Assembly: GCF_015160875.1 (NCBI RefSeq) | Contig: NZ_CP063374.1 | Coordinates: forward strand, 248,001 to 312,000 | DNA length: 64,000 bases | Direction of reading: 5' to 3' | Source: Streptomyces chromofuscus | Lineage (GTDB): Bacteria; Actinomycetota; Actinomycetes; Streptomycetales; Streptomycetaceae | Part shown: piece after piece, positions 9,555-18,210 of the stretch | How positions within the stretch are numbered: position 1 is the first letter of the stretch | Layout of the letters: each line of letters begins with the position of its first letter | Made by a program: the position numbers and the translations under genes | The notes under the pieces: generated by a model | Told to the model about the DNA's origin: nothing | What the model saw: the letters and a program-made list of their open reading frames with translations, nothing else | Databases searched by the model: none

Positions 9555-9870
9555 CGGGCCGCCGTCGACTACGGCTCCAACGAGCCGTCGGCGGCGGCCC
9601 CGTCCGGCGACCGGCCCAAATGCCTTGCGGCGGTGTGCTGACCCGGCCCACCCCACTGGCGCCGGCGAGGGGTGGGTGCGGCGAGAGCTTCGGCGACAGC
9701 CACGATCCGGTTCCGAGCGCGAGCACACGCGTCACTGCCAAGCGGCGCCCCAGGACGCCGCTGCCTGATCTGGAACACACCCCCCACGCCTCGGAGAGTC
9801 CGGTAACACGGACTGTCCACGACCCGCCCTTGACCCGAGGCAGCCCAAAGCCGATGCCGCCGGCTTTGAG

Positions 9871-9900
9871 CGTGGTGTGTTTGAGCCCTTATTGGAATGC
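9871..9900 (-). pseudogene. 3' fragment of an HD-domain gene cut off by the Tn3 transposon
   Basis: When the DNA is joined across the transposon (16731 leftwards to 9900, counting the AATGC once), the reverse strand reads an AFQ-stop-GLKHTT track. It aligns with AFVDGLKYRP near the C-terminus of the intact HD protein at 23.3 kb. An in-frame TAA lies just left of the insertion, so the gene was already broken. Homology fades below about 9871. The rest of 9555-9870 holds nothing I recognise. Confidence 0.6.
9896..9900. repeat. Target-site duplication AATGC (left copy)
   Basis: AATGC lies directly outside the left terminal repeat and is repeated directly outside the right one at 16726-16730. Five-base duplications are the rule for Tn3-family insertions. 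Confidence 0.92.
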
Positions 9901-9938
9901 GGCCCTCGGGGAGTATCCGAACGGAAATTAGCGGTAGC
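9901..9938 (+). repeat. Left terminal inverted repeat of Tn3-family element
   Basis: 38 bp, an exact reverse complement of 16688-16725. It is the TnpA recognition end. Confidence 0.95.
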
Positions 9939-9950
9939 CGCTGACCCGGA

Positions 9951-10877
9951 TCATGGTCCGGTCGGGATGAGGGCACTGACCCGGCTCTCGTACTCGCGGC
10001 GGGCCTTGCGCTGGGCCGGAACCGCGGGGACGCCCTGGACGCCGTCGAGCGGCTGGCAGCGGGCGAGGAGCCCTCGGTGCACGGCGGGGACGGCGCTGAC
10101 GCGCAGGGTGTAGCCCTGGCCGCGCCGCACGGTGACGCCCTGGTCGAGCGCGGCGCGCTCGGCGGGCTCCAGCTCGGCCGAGCGGAGGAAGTCGGCGACC
10201 TTGCCCGGCATGTCGAGGACGACCGGCAGCTCCGGGGCCGGGACGCCCGGGTCGCCGGCCGTGTGCTCGGGCAGGAGATCGGCGACGGCGGTGCGGATCG
10301 CGCCGCGGCTGACGCCGTGGTCGCGCGCGAGGGCGGCGATGGACCGGCCCTCCAGGTACGCGGTTCGGACGGTTTCGGTCTTCGCGGCCGCCACGGCGGG
10401 ACGGCGTCCGCCTTTGATGCCCCTGGCCTCGGCGGCGCGCAGTCCGTCGTAGGTCAGCTCGCGTTGGAGGTCGCGTTGGAGTTCGCCGGCGGCGGCGAGG
10501 GTCTGCACCATGAACTTCACGGTGGACAGCAGCTCGCCGGTGCGCGGGTGGCGGGCGGTGAGGTCCATCGCGGAGAACGCGCCGTCGTGGATGCGCAGCG
10601 CGAGGCGGTCGCGGTGGAGGACGTCGAGCACGTCGAGGATGTGGCCGGTGCCGCGTACGAGGCGGAACATCTCGGAGATGTGCACGGTGTCGCCGGGGCG
10701 CGCGTAGGCGAGCAGTTCGCCGAACTTCGGGCGCTGGAGGGGGTGGAGGCGGCTGGATGTGCCGGGGTCCTCCTCGAAGACGACCGGGTTCTCGATGCCG
10801 GCCTCGTCCAGGACGAGGTCCTGGCGGGCGGTCGACTGCTGGTCGGTCGAGACTCGCTTGTAGACCAGGTTTGCCAC
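9951..10877 (-). CDS. tnpR: Serine recombinase / Tn3-type resolvase
   Basis: About 308 aa from GTG 10877 (a TTG at 10922 is also in frame). The N-terminal resolvase domain starts at once: VYKRVSTDQQSTARQ carries the catalytic Ser. The central PGDTVHISEMFRLVRGT and the ELQRDLQRELTYDGLRAAEARGIKGG tracts are typical. A Hin-type HTH follows (SIAALARDHGVSRGAIRTAV). The extra ~100 residues at the C-terminus are not recognised; this is longer than Tn3 TnpR (about 185 aa). It is expected to resolve cointegrates at the res site upstream. It ends 12 bp inside the left repeat. Confidence 0.88.
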   Translation of the reverse strand: MANLVYKRVSTDQQSTARQDLVLDEAGIENPVVFEEDPGTSSRLHPLQRPKFGELLAYARPGDTVHISEMFRLVRGTGHILDVLDVLHRDRLALRIHDGAFSAMDLTARHPRTGELLSTVKFMVQTLAAAGELQRDLQRELTYDGLRAAEARGIKGGRRPAVAAAKTETVRTAYLEGRSIAALARDHGVSRGAIRTAVADLLPEHTAGDPGVPAPELPVVLDMPGKVADFLRSAELEPAERAALDQGVTVRRGQGYTLRVSAVPAVHRGLLARCQPLDGVQGVPAVPAQRKARREYESRVSALIPTGP

Positions 10878-10912
10878 TGCGGGCCCCTTCCGTACGGAGG
10901 AATGGACCCTAT

Positions 10913-11038
10913 CTGTCGTCAAACCCTGTCAGCAATCATCATCGGATCTGATTGGATTCGGGCCGCCGTGAACCCCCGGATTGCACGGGTTGATTGGACG
11001 CGTCGTCCGCCTGTCGTCAAAGGATCGTTTGACGACAG
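10913..11038. promoter_or_regulatory. Candidate res (resolution) site
   Basis: Directly upstream of the resolvase gene lies a perfect dyad: CTGTCGTCAAA (11011-11021), 6-bp spacer, TTTGACGACAG (11028-11038). This 28-bp shape is that of a resolvase-dimer subsite. A third copy of CTGTCGTCAAA is at 10913-10923, about 98 bp away, overlapping the resolvase start region. Copies this close to tnpR should both direct recombination and repress the gene. The role is inferred from position and symmetry. Confidence 0.65.
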
Positions 11039-11126
11039 ACCGATTCGGCGCGATATTACTCCAGCACGTCATACGTCCCCGTCGGGTTTGTTCCTACTCG
11101 GACCCCGCTCGCCCGCGTTGCCGCGG

Positions 11127-11867
11127 TCACTCTGTGGGTTTCTCCCAGATCGAGACGTGCTGGCGGCTCTCGCTTGTAAACGGCTCTCCCGTCCAGCTGT
11201 CCCACCGCTCGCGCAGTCGCATCCCGGCGAGTTGAGCCATCAGGTCGAGTTCCGACGGCCAGACGTAGCGGAAGGGGGTCGACGTGTATGTGGCGCGCCC
11301 GTCGACGATGTCGATGTAGTTCGAACTCGTCGCCTGAGTGGCGACGTCGTAGATGTCGAAGGCGCAGCGCGTCGGGCTCACCTGGTAGGGCACGACGTTC
11401 TGCCCGGCTGGGAGCCTTCGCAGTTCGGGCACCATGACCTCGACAACGAAGCAGCCGCCGGGCTCGAGGTGAGCCGCAGCGTTACGGAAGCACGCCACCT
11501 GCCCCTCCTGCGACGTCAGATTCATGATCGTGTTGACGGCCAGGTAGGCGACGGAGAACGTGCCGTCCACCCTCGTCGTCGCGAAGTCGCCTATCGTCAC
11601 ATCGATCGCGCCACCACCGGGCTTCGCACGAAGCCGGTCGACCATCGCCCGTGACAACTCGATGCCATGGACCGGCACGCCTCTGTCGGCCAGCGGCAAC
11701 GCGATACGTCCCGTCCCGATGCCCAGCTCGAGGGCGCGGCCGCCGGCTGCGAGTCCCACCAGCACATCGACGGCGGGAACCACGACCCCCGGCTCGAACA
11801 ACTCGGCTAGCGACTCGTCGTACGTAGCGGCAACGCTCTCTCCGAAGTAGCCGTCCTCGTCGTCCAT
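11127..11867 (-). CDS. Class I SAM-dependent methyltransferase (transposon cargo)
   Basis: About 246 aa from ATG 11867, where conserved sequence begins (DDEDGYFGESVAATYDES); the frame is open further upstream but without resemblance. The SAM-binding motif I is ALELGIGTGRIALPLA, then GVPVHGIELSRAMVDRLR, then a motif IV-like YLAVNTIMNL segment. It resembles small-molecule methyltransferases. It is divergent from the Eis-like gene, sharing a 175-bp control region. As transposon cargo it could modify an antibiotic or metabolite, but nothing in the sequence names the substrate. Confidence 0.82.
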   Translation of the reverse strand: MDDEDGYFGESVAATYDESLAELFEPGVVVPAVDVLVGLAAGGRALELGIGTGRIALPLADRGVPVHGIELSRAMVDRLRAKPGGGAIDVTIGDFATTRVDGTFSVAYLAVNTIMNLTSQEGQVACFRNAAAHLEPGGCFVVEVMVPELRRLPAGQNVVPYQVSPTRCAFDIYDVATQATSSNYIDIVDGRATYTSTPFRYVWPSELDLMAQLAGMRLRERWDSWTGEPFTSESRQHVSIWEKPTE

Positions 11868-12042
11868 GGCGCGGACCGTACTGCCCGCGAGTCTCGCGGC
11901 GCATGCGAATATTGCCGAGCCCGTCAGGCCCACCTGCAGCAGCGCACGCGAGGTCCCGGCGCTGGCCATCCATGGCCAGGTCCTCCGACGCGCGAGCCCC
12001 CAGCAGATATTCGGTTGCTCGCCTGTGAAGGCGGTGGATGCA

Positions 12043-13347
12043 ATGTCCGGCATGGTGACTGAGGTCCGCCCTCCGCGACACGATGAGATGGCTGCGTACT
12101 ACCGGGCATTGCCGTACGCGAACGGCTTGCCGAGCTGGGAGCCCGCGGACGCGGCGTGGCACGGCGGCCCCGAGCCGTGGCCTCCGCAGCGCACGCCCGC
12201 GAGCGCGGATCAGCTTGAGAAGTGGGCCGCAGCAGACATCAAAGACAAAGCGTTCCACCCGATCGCGACGTTCGTCGACGGCAGATGCGTCGGCGCATCG
12301 GCAACCATCTCCTTCGAGGTGACGGTTCCCGGCGGGGGAACGGGGAGGATGGCCGGCGTCACTGCCACCGGGGTGGTCGCGACGCACCGTCGGCGCGGGT
12401 ACCTGCGGCAAATGATGCAGGCCATGTTCGATGCGGCCCTTGAGCGAGGCGAGCCGTTGGCGATGCTCAGCGCGAGCGAGGGCAGCATCTACGGACGGTT
12501 CGGGTTTTCACCCGCGACCTACCGCACCCGATGGGAACTGGCCCGTCACGAAGCCGCCCTCCTTCCGACAGAGCCCGATCCCGGGTCGCTGGAGCTGGTC
12601 GATGCTGCGCGGGCGAAGGAGGCGTGGCCTCGGGTGCATGCGGAGGTGCGTGCCCGCCGCGTCGGGGAACTCGGCCCTCTTCCCGGGCGCTGGGACGGGC
12701 TGTCCGACGAAGCAGACGGCACCAACGGGCCGCTGCGCTATCTCACCCACCGCGACCAGCACGGCAATGTGGACGGCATCGCCAACTTCCGGCTGCCGTG
12801 GTCCCCGACCACGGACCGTGCCGGGACGCTCGTGGTGGAAGCCCTGGAGGCAACGAACCCCGTGGCCTACCGTGCCCTGTGGGGCCTACTGATCGACTTC
12901 GACCTCACCAAGACCGTCGTAGCAGCCAGCCGGCCACGCGACGAACCCCTGCGGTGGATGCTCACCAACCCGCGGGCGATGCGCATCACCCGCCAGACCG
13001 ACAACCTATGGGCGCGCCTTCTCGATGTCCCCCGAGCCCTGACGCAACGCTCGTACCTGGCGCCCGGCGAGCTGAGGTTCACGATTAGCGACGACCGGAT
13101 GTGCCCGGCGAACAACAGAACGTGGCATCTGAAAGCAGACGGTCCCGTGGTGACGTGCGTTCCCACCGACGAGACGGCAGACCTGACCATCACGCTCTCA
13201 GCGCTCAGCTCGCTCTACTTCGGGGGCATGTCGGCGCACCACCTGGCGTATGCGGGCCACATTGCTGCGCACACCGACGGCGCGATCGGGCAGCTGACTC
13301 GGATGTTCTGGACCGACCCCGAACCGCACAACTCCTTCGGCTTCTGA
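12043..13347 (+). CDS. Eis-like GNAT acetyltransferase with SCP2-type C-terminal domain (transposon cargo)
   Basis: About 434 aa from ATG 12043 (ATG 12052 also possible). Like Eis of mycobacteria it has an N-terminal GNAT fold (GVTATGVVATHRRRGYLRQMMQAMFDAALERGEPLAMLSASEGSIYGRFGF contains the acetyl-CoA loop RRRGY), a second degenerate GNAT domain (about 180-300) and a C-terminal sterol-carrier-like domain with a terminal PHNSFGF. Length fits the family (400-420 aa). Eis enzymes acetylate aminoglycosides at several amines and other amines or lysines; here resistance is only a possibility. It is divergent from the methyltransferase. Confidence 0.83.
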   Translation: MSGMVTEVRPPRHDEMAAYYRALPYANGLPSWEPADAAWHGGPEPWPPQRTPASADQLEKWAAADIKDKAFHPIATFVDGRCVGASATISFEVTVPGGGTGRMAGVTATGVVATHRRRGYLRQMMQAMFDAALERGEPLAMLSASEGSIYGRFGFSPATYRTRWELARHEAALLPTEPDPGSLELVDAARAKEAWPRVHAEVRARRVGELGPLPGRWDGLSDEADGTNGPLRYLTHRDQHGNVDGIANFRLPWSPTTDRAGTLVVEALEATNPVAYRALWGLLIDFDLTKTVVAASRPRDEPLRWMLTNPRAMRITRQTDNLWARLLDVPRALTQRSYLAPGELRFTISDDRMCPANNRTWHLKADGPVVTCVPTDETADLTITLSALSSLYFGGMSAHHLAYAGHIAAHTDGAIGQLTRMFWTDPEPHNSFGF

Positions 13348-13384
13348 CGAGGTGGTGCGTGCCGGGTGATGCCTTCGGCTTCAG

Positions 13385-13453
13385 CGCACTGGGTACTGCT
13401 ACGTCGCCGACTTCGCCGGGGACAAGTTCTCCTACTGCGCACAAGCCGAGTGA
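13385..13453 (+). pseudogene. C-terminal scar of a GNAT acetyltransferase gene
   Basis: From 13391 the frame reads GYCYVADFAGDKFSYCAQAE then stop. This closely matches the last residues of the GNAT protein at 57.8-58.7 kb (GYVRVADFAGYKFSYSAQEAG). No start or acetyltransferase core remains. It lies inside the transposon between the Eis-like gene and tnpA, so the element once captured or interrupted such a gene. Confidence 0.7.
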
Positions 13454-13567
13454 GGGTCTTGATCGGCCCGCACACGCCTGCCACCAATACCGGCTGGGAC
13501 CCGCCGCGCAGCGGCTGCCGAAAGCGGCGGCGCGCACGCTGATCAGCCTTCTGGTCGGTCGTGAAAC

Positions 13568-16500
13568 TTAGCCCTGCCCGCCGTCGTCGTCCTCGTCATC
13601 GGTGTGCGGGTCACGCAGCTGCCGCAGGCCCGGCGCGGCCGGCCGGGTGAAGGCGTAGCGGCCGAGGAAGTTGATGTGGTCGTACTGGAGTGGGGAGAGC
13701 CGGGCGAGCAGTTCGTCGGTGACGGGGAAGCCGTCGGCGGCCAGCTGCTTGACGGCGGCGTCGATGTAGAGGCTGTTGAACAGGACCACCGCGTTCAGGG
13801 CCAGGCCGAGGGCGCCGAGCTGGTCTTCCATGCCCTCGCGGTAGTGCTGGCGCAGTTCGCCGCGCTGCCCGAAGAAGATCTTCCGGGCGAGGCGGTGGCG
13901 GGCCTCGGTGACGTTGAGCTGGGCGCCGATCATGCGCCGGTATCCCTCGTCGGAGACGAACTGGAGAAGGTGCAGGGTTTTGAAGATCCGTCCGTAGTGG
14001 GCGAACGCGTCGCCGAGCCCGGTGGGCTTGCCGTCGCGGGAGAGCATGCGGATGAGGTCGTGTCCGCGGATCTCGCCCAGGGTCAGGGAGCCTGCCACGC
14101 GGAGCATGTCGCCCCAGTGGGCGCGTATCCGGTCCAGGCGGATGGTGTGGTTGGAGACCGGCTGGAGCGGCCCGTAGTCGGCCGCGGTGTTCGTCCGCCA
14201 CAGCCGGGCGTCGGAGATGTCGGCGATCCTCGGCGAGAACTGGTAGCCACAGATGGCGAACAGGCCGAAGACGATGTCGGAGTACGACGCGGTGTCGGTG
14301 ATGACGGTCTCCGGCTTCGGGCCGCCGTCGCGGGCGTGGATGGCGTCCAGGATGAACAGCGAGTCGCGCAGCGTGCCCGGCACGACCACCCCGCCCAGCC
14401 CCATCACCTGGTCGTTTACCACGTTCAGCCAGGTGGCGCCCTTGTGCCGCAGCCCGAAATACCGGGGGTTCGAACCCGCGTACAGGGTCTGGACGGGCAC
14501 GGTGAAGCGGACCCCGTCGGCGGAGGCGACCAGGCCGCCACCCCACGCCCTCACGACGTCGATCTTTGCCTGGGCCTCGATGAACAGGCCGTTCGCCACC
14601 GAGATGTTCTCCGCCCGGAAGTAGCCCTGATCGACTTGGACCAGACGGCCCCGGTTGAGCGCCGGGACGTCCGGCTTGATGACCGGGGTGAACCCGACGT
14701 TGCACGCTTCCGTCAGCAGGACGGCGCACAAACTGGTGGTGAAGCCTTCCATGTGTGAGTCGGCGCCGGAGATGTGCGTGAACGCGTCCGCCATCCCGGT
14801 CAGCTCGGCGACCTCCAGCAGTAGCTCGGGGAAGTCGACCTTCGGCAGCATGCCGTTGACCAGCTGCCGGAACGGCGGCATGAGCTTGGGCTCCTCCGCC
14901 TTGCCGAGCTTGCCCAGCTTCAGCTTCCCGCCCACGACCTCCAGCGCCGTGTTGCCCGGAAGCCCGGCAGCGACTTGTACGTACGCGGCGTGCAGGGCGG
15001 AGGCGAGTTCGGCGAGGTGTCCGGCCGATTCGCTCTCCAGGCCGAGCGCGGTGAGCACCTTGGGCTCGGCGGCTGTCCACTTCTCCCCGGCCAGCAGCTT
15101 GGCGCGGGGGTCGCCCCAGCGGTCGCCATCCTTGGCGAACACGTCCCGCCGGCGCAGTGAGCGGTGCAGGTGCTCCAGGACGCAGAACGAGTACGCGGCC
15201 TTGTCAACCAGGCCGTGCGGCAGGTTGGGGTTGGCGAACACCAGCCGCCGCCACGAGCCCGTCACCAGATCGGCGGCAACCTCTTCGGCGCCGACCTTCT
15301 TACGGCCGATCAGCTCCGGGAGCCGCTTGAGGGCCTGAACGACGGGCGCGCCGGCTTCCACGGCACCGAAGTCGATGACCTCAACCAGCAGGCGGATGAA
15401 GCCACGCACCGTGCCGTAGCGGGCGACCAGCTCGGCCCGCCATTCCGCGTCGTCGTCCCCGTCGCTGTCCGGGACCACCGAGGCGATCGTGGCGAGCGCC
15501 TCGGCCAGCTGCTCGCGCGGCACGACCTGCTCGATTGCGGACCACGCGTCGACCACGGAGACGAGCTCGCCGGTGTCGGTTGCGGGCGGCGTTGTCATCA
15601 GCACGTCGACTGCTGCGGCGACCTTCTTCGCGGCCTTGCGCAACTGGGGCAGGGCCTTGAGCTTGGCGTCGTTGCCCATCCGCTCGGCCTTCGCCAGCAG
15701 CTTGGTGGCCATCAGTGCGTGCAGCAGATCGAGCGCGTCATCCACCGTCGCGGTCTCCAGGTGCCGCACGGTCGCCAGCAGCGTCGCGGTCTGCCGCGTG
15801 ACCTCCAGCCGCTTCAGTGTCGGTGCCTTCGAGGTCAGCCCGTACCGGGCCAGCCCGGTCATCCGCGCGGCCGGAACCCGTCCGGCATCCACCGCGCCGG
15901 CCCCCAGGCCCCGCACCTCGCGGGCGCGGTCCAGGGCCAGTTCCATAGCCTTGCCCGACACCCGCATCGGGCCCAGCCGCAGCCGCTCCAGCTCCGACAC
16001 CCGCTTCTTCTCCGGCACCTCCAGCAGCCGGACCATCTCGGTCCGCAGCTCGTGCGGCACCACCTCGTACAGCGCGGCGTGCAGCCGGTCGTTCTCCTCC
16101 TGGCGGAGCGCGGCCACCATCCGGGCCAGCGACGTCACACCCGGCAGCAGCACCCGGTTGTTCACCAGCCACACCACCGCCCGGTCGAACAGGGCCCGCG
16201 GCCCCTCCAGTGACGACCACACCCGCGCCGCCAGAAACTCCCGCAGCTCCGCCTCCCCAGCCGCGAAGTCCCGGTAGCCGTAGGTGTCGCGGATCTCCCA
16301 CGCGTGTTCGTAGACCGTCTGCGCGCGCGTCCCGTACTCGGCGAAATGCTCGTCGTCCAGACCGAGCTGCTCGGCGACGAACCGCACCACGGAGGCCGGT
16401 ACCGCCGTGGGGTCCTCGGTCAGGAAAGTGCCGAGCATCCGCACCGTGCCCCACTGCACCGCCCACCCCAACCTCGTAGCCGAACGGCGCTTCGCCCGAG

Positions 16501-16618
16501 TGAGCTCCAGGGCCCTGGTGTCCAGGCGGAAGAACTGTTCCAGCTCCCCGGGTGAGGGTTCCGTGGCGAACCGGCCGTAGCGGGCCTCTTGCTCAGCAGA
16601 CAGGTATTCAACAGGCAT
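13568..16618 (-). CDS. tnpA: Tn3-family transposase TnpA
   Basis: 1,016 aa, full length for Tn3-type TnpA (about 950-1,010). The N-terminal DNA-binding region (MPVEYLSAEQEARYGRFATEPS...) recognises the 38-bp ends. The C-terminal DDE catalytic part has the likely Asp in SADGVRF (about 702), the Asp in VITDTASYSD (about 775) and a Glu in the FFGQRGELRQ segment. No frameshift or stop is seen, so it should be active in replicative transposition. It starts 70 bp inside the right repeat. Confidence 0.95.
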   Translation of the reverse strand: MPVEYLSAEQEARYGRFATEPSPGELEQFFRLDTRALELTRAKRRSATRLGWAVQWGTVRMLGTFLTEDPTAVPASVVRFVAEQLGLDDEHFAEYGTRAQTVYEHAWEIRDTYGYRDFAAGEAELREFLAARVWSSLEGPRALFDRAVVWLVNNRVLLPGVTSLARMVAALRQEENDRLHAALYEVVPHELRTEMVRLLEVPEKKRVSELERLRLGPMRVSGKAMELALDRAREVRGLGAGAVDAGRVPAARMTGLARYGLTSKAPTLKRLEVTRQTATLLATVRHLETATVDDALDLLHALMATKLLAKAERMGNDAKLKALPQLRKAAKKVAAAVDVLMTTPPATDTGELVSVVDAWSAIEQVVPREQLAEALATIASVVPDSDGDDDAEWRAELVARYGTVRGFIRLLVEVIDFGAVEAGAPVVQALKRLPELIGRKKVGAEEVAADLVTGSWRRLVFANPNLPHGLVDKAAYSFCVLEHLHRSLRRRDVFAKDGDRWGDPRAKLLAGEKWTAAEPKVLTALGLESESAGHLAELASALHAAYVQVAAGLPGNTALEVVGGKLKLGKLGKAEEPKLMPPFRQLVNGMLPKVDFPELLLEVAELTGMADAFTHISGADSHMEGFTTSLCAVLLTEACNVGFTPVIKPDVPALNRGRLVQVDQGYFRAENISVANGLFIEAQAKIDVVRAWGGGLVASADGVRFTVPVQTLYAGSNPRYFGLRHKGATWLNVVNDQVMGLGGVVVPGTLRDSLFILDAIHARDGGPKPETVITDTASYSDIVFGLFAICGYQFSPRIADISDARLWRTNTAADYGPLQPVSNHTIRLDRIRAHWGDMLRVAGSLTLGEIRGHDLIRMLSRDGKPTGLGDAFAHYGRIFKTLHLLQFVSDEGYRRMIGAQLNVTEARHRLARKIFFGQRGELRQHYREGMEDQLGALGLALNAVVLFNSLYIDAAVKQLAADGFPVTDELLARLSPLQYDHINFLGRYAFTRPAAPGLRQLRDPHTDDEDDDGGQG

Positions 16619-16687
16619 GGCCAGGAACGTAGAGCCCGCTGACCAGGCAAAACGGGCACGTCACCGAACCGGAATCAAGATCGCTCC

Positions 16688-16725
16688 GCTACCGCTAATT
16701 TCCGTTCGGATACTCCCCGAGGGCC
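16688..16725 (-). repeat. Right terminal inverted repeat of Tn3-family element
   Basis: 38 bp, an exact reverse complement of 9901-9938. It is followed by the second AATGC copy at 16726-16730. Confidence 0.95.
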
Positions 16726-17076
16726 AATGCCCACGGCAATTCCTTCTTGAACGACCTCGGGGGTGCACCGGCCAGGTCTCCGCGCTCAGACGGCCGGGGA
16801 CGGGCGGCGTCGTGTACGGCGCGATGGCCGTCCAGGCCATGTCGGCGGTGCTCCCGGGAAGTCCCGCGATGGTGGAGTACTCGCCCGCGCCTGGTGGCCC
16901 CGTTGACGTCGAAGTCGACCTTCGCTCCGCGGCGTCATACAGGTCAACAGACCGGCTTGGAAATCATCGCGGTGATGTAGAGCAGCCTCGGGATCCGGCC
17001 GGAGATTTGGGTCGTGCGTGCACGAACCGAAAGGAATACACGCGGGAATTTTCACTCCTGCGCTGATGTCGGTCAT
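16726..17076 (-). pseudogene. Decayed HD-domain gene, 5' portion, interrupted by Tn3 transposon
   Basis: The reverse strand starts MTDISAGVKIP at 17076, like MSDIIAGVEIP of the intact HD protein at 23.3 kb. Further matches come in shifting frames: FQAGLLT (FHDTGLLT), KVDFDVNGATRRGRVL (EQRFEVDGADHARQFML), ADMAWTAIAPYTTPPVPGR (ADVVWTAIALHTTPGIPGR) and VHPRG..FKKEL (VHPRGDFKNEF). At least two frameshifts and one internal deletion are needed. The sequence breaks exactly at the transposon and resumes at 9900. It is divergent from the GlxA-type regulator gene. Confidence 0.8.
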
Positions 17077-17180
17077 GATGTCCACGCTCCCATGATCCCC
17101 GCGGTGCCGACGGCGCGGCGTTCTCGCAGCCCTGGGTCCGGCCATGAACCACTCGACTTCAGATGTCTGAGGAAAGAACG

Positions 17181-18158
17181 GTGAGCTCCCCCATGCACCG
17201 GGTGGCGATTCTCGTCTACGACGGGGTCAAACTGCTGGACGTCTCCGGTCCCGCCGAGGTGTTCGCCGAGGCCAATCGGCTCGGCGCCGACTACCGGATC
17301 GCCCTGCTGTCGGTGACCGGCACCGACGTCACCTCGTCGGTCGGCATCAGGATCGCTGTCGACGGCAGCCCTGACTCGGAGCCCGCGCCGGACACGTTCC
17401 TGGTGCCGGGCGGGGACATCTATCCGAGGACTCCCCTCACCCGCGCGCTGGTCGAGGCCACGAGGGCGTTGGTGGTCCGCGCGGACCGGGTCGCGTCCAT
17501 CTGCTCCGGAGCGTTCGTGCTGGCCGCCACCGGCCATCTGGACGGCAAGCGCGCCACCACCCACTGGAAGATCGCGGGCGAGCTCGCGAAGCGGTACCCG
17601 AAGGCCCGCGTCGAGCCCGACGCCATCTACGTGCGCGACGGCGCCACGTACACGTCGGCGGGGGTCACCGCCGGCATCGACCTGGCGCTGGCTCTCGTCG
17701 AGGAGGATCACGGCGCCGACATGAGCCGGGACGCCGCCCGCTCCTTGGTGGTCTACCTGCAGCGCGCGGGCGGCCAGTCGCAGTTCTCCGCCCCGCTCCA
17801 GGGCCCGCCGCCGCGGACTCCCGCCCTGCGCAGAGTCGTCGACCTGGTGACGGCTGATCCCGCGGGCCATCACTCCCTCGGTGAGCTGGCCCGCCATCTC
17901 AACCTCAGCCCGCGGCACCTCACGCGGCTCTTCCAGGAGGAGCTGTCCACCACGCCGGCCCGGTTCGTCGAGTCGATCCGGTTCGACATCGCCAAGGCCC
18001 TCCTGGACCAAGGGCACACCGCGACACAGGCAGCGTCCCTGGCCGGATTCCCGAACTACGAGAGCCTCCGACGTGTCTTCGCGCGAGAGCTGTCCATCAG
18101 CCCCGCCGCCTACCGGCGCCGCTTCGGTACCGCCCGCCGCGCCCAAGCGGAGGGGTGA
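17181..18158 (+). CDS. GlxA-type AraC family transcriptional regulator
   Basis: About 325 aa from GTG 17181, preferred because GAGGAAAG at 17169 is well placed; an in-frame ATG at 17163 would add 6 residues. An N-terminal DJ-1/PfpI-like domain (about 1-165, with SICSGAFVLAATGHLDGKRATTHW holding the usual nucleophile-elbow Cys) precedes a C-terminal AraC HTH pair (LGELARHLNLSPRHLTRLFQ and AASLAGFPNYESLRRVF). The partner of such genes is often an HD or isonitrile-hydratase-like protein; here the divergent partner is only the HD pseudogene. It may control wrbA just downstream. Confidence 0.87.
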   Translation: MSSPMHRVAILVYDGVKLLDVSGPAEVFAEANRLGADYRIALLSVTGTDVTSSVGIRIAVDGSPDSEPAPDTFLVPGGDIYPRTPLTRALVEATRALVVRADRVASICSGAFVLAATGHLDGKRATTHWKIAGELAKRYPKARVEPDAIYVRDGATYTSAGVTAGIDLALALVEEDHGADMSRDAARSLVVYLQRAGGQSQFSAPLQGPPPRTPALRRVVDLVTADPAGHHSLGELARHLNLSPRHLTRLFQEELSTTPARFVESIRFDIAKALLDQGHTATQAASLAGFPNYESLRRVFARELSISPAAYRRRFGTARRAQAEG

Positions 18159-18210
18159 CGCGGGCACCGACGTCGGCGGAAGCAGCGGCGCGTGAGGGCG
18201 AGATCGGCCA

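Larger units (their letters stand above)
9901..16725. mobile_element. Complete Tn3-family transposon, 6,825 bp
   Basis: It is bounded by perfect 38-bp inverted repeats (9901-9938 and 16688-16725, beginning GGCCCTCGGGGAG) and flanked by the 5-bp duplication AATGC. It carries a serine resolvase (-), a candidate res site, a SAM methyltransferase (-), an Eis-like acetyltransferase (+), a GNAT gene scar and a Tn3-type TnpA (-). Both recombination genes look intact, and the ends show no divergence, so the insertion is probably recent. The resolvase and tnpA are at opposite ends with cargo between them. It is inserted in a decayed HD-domain gene. Confidence 0.95.

Noticed and set aside
10077..11654. 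Forward open frame of 525 codons across the resolvase, res site and methyltransferase
   Set aside because: It runs through two recognisable reverse-strand genes and a dyad; no domain is visible in it.
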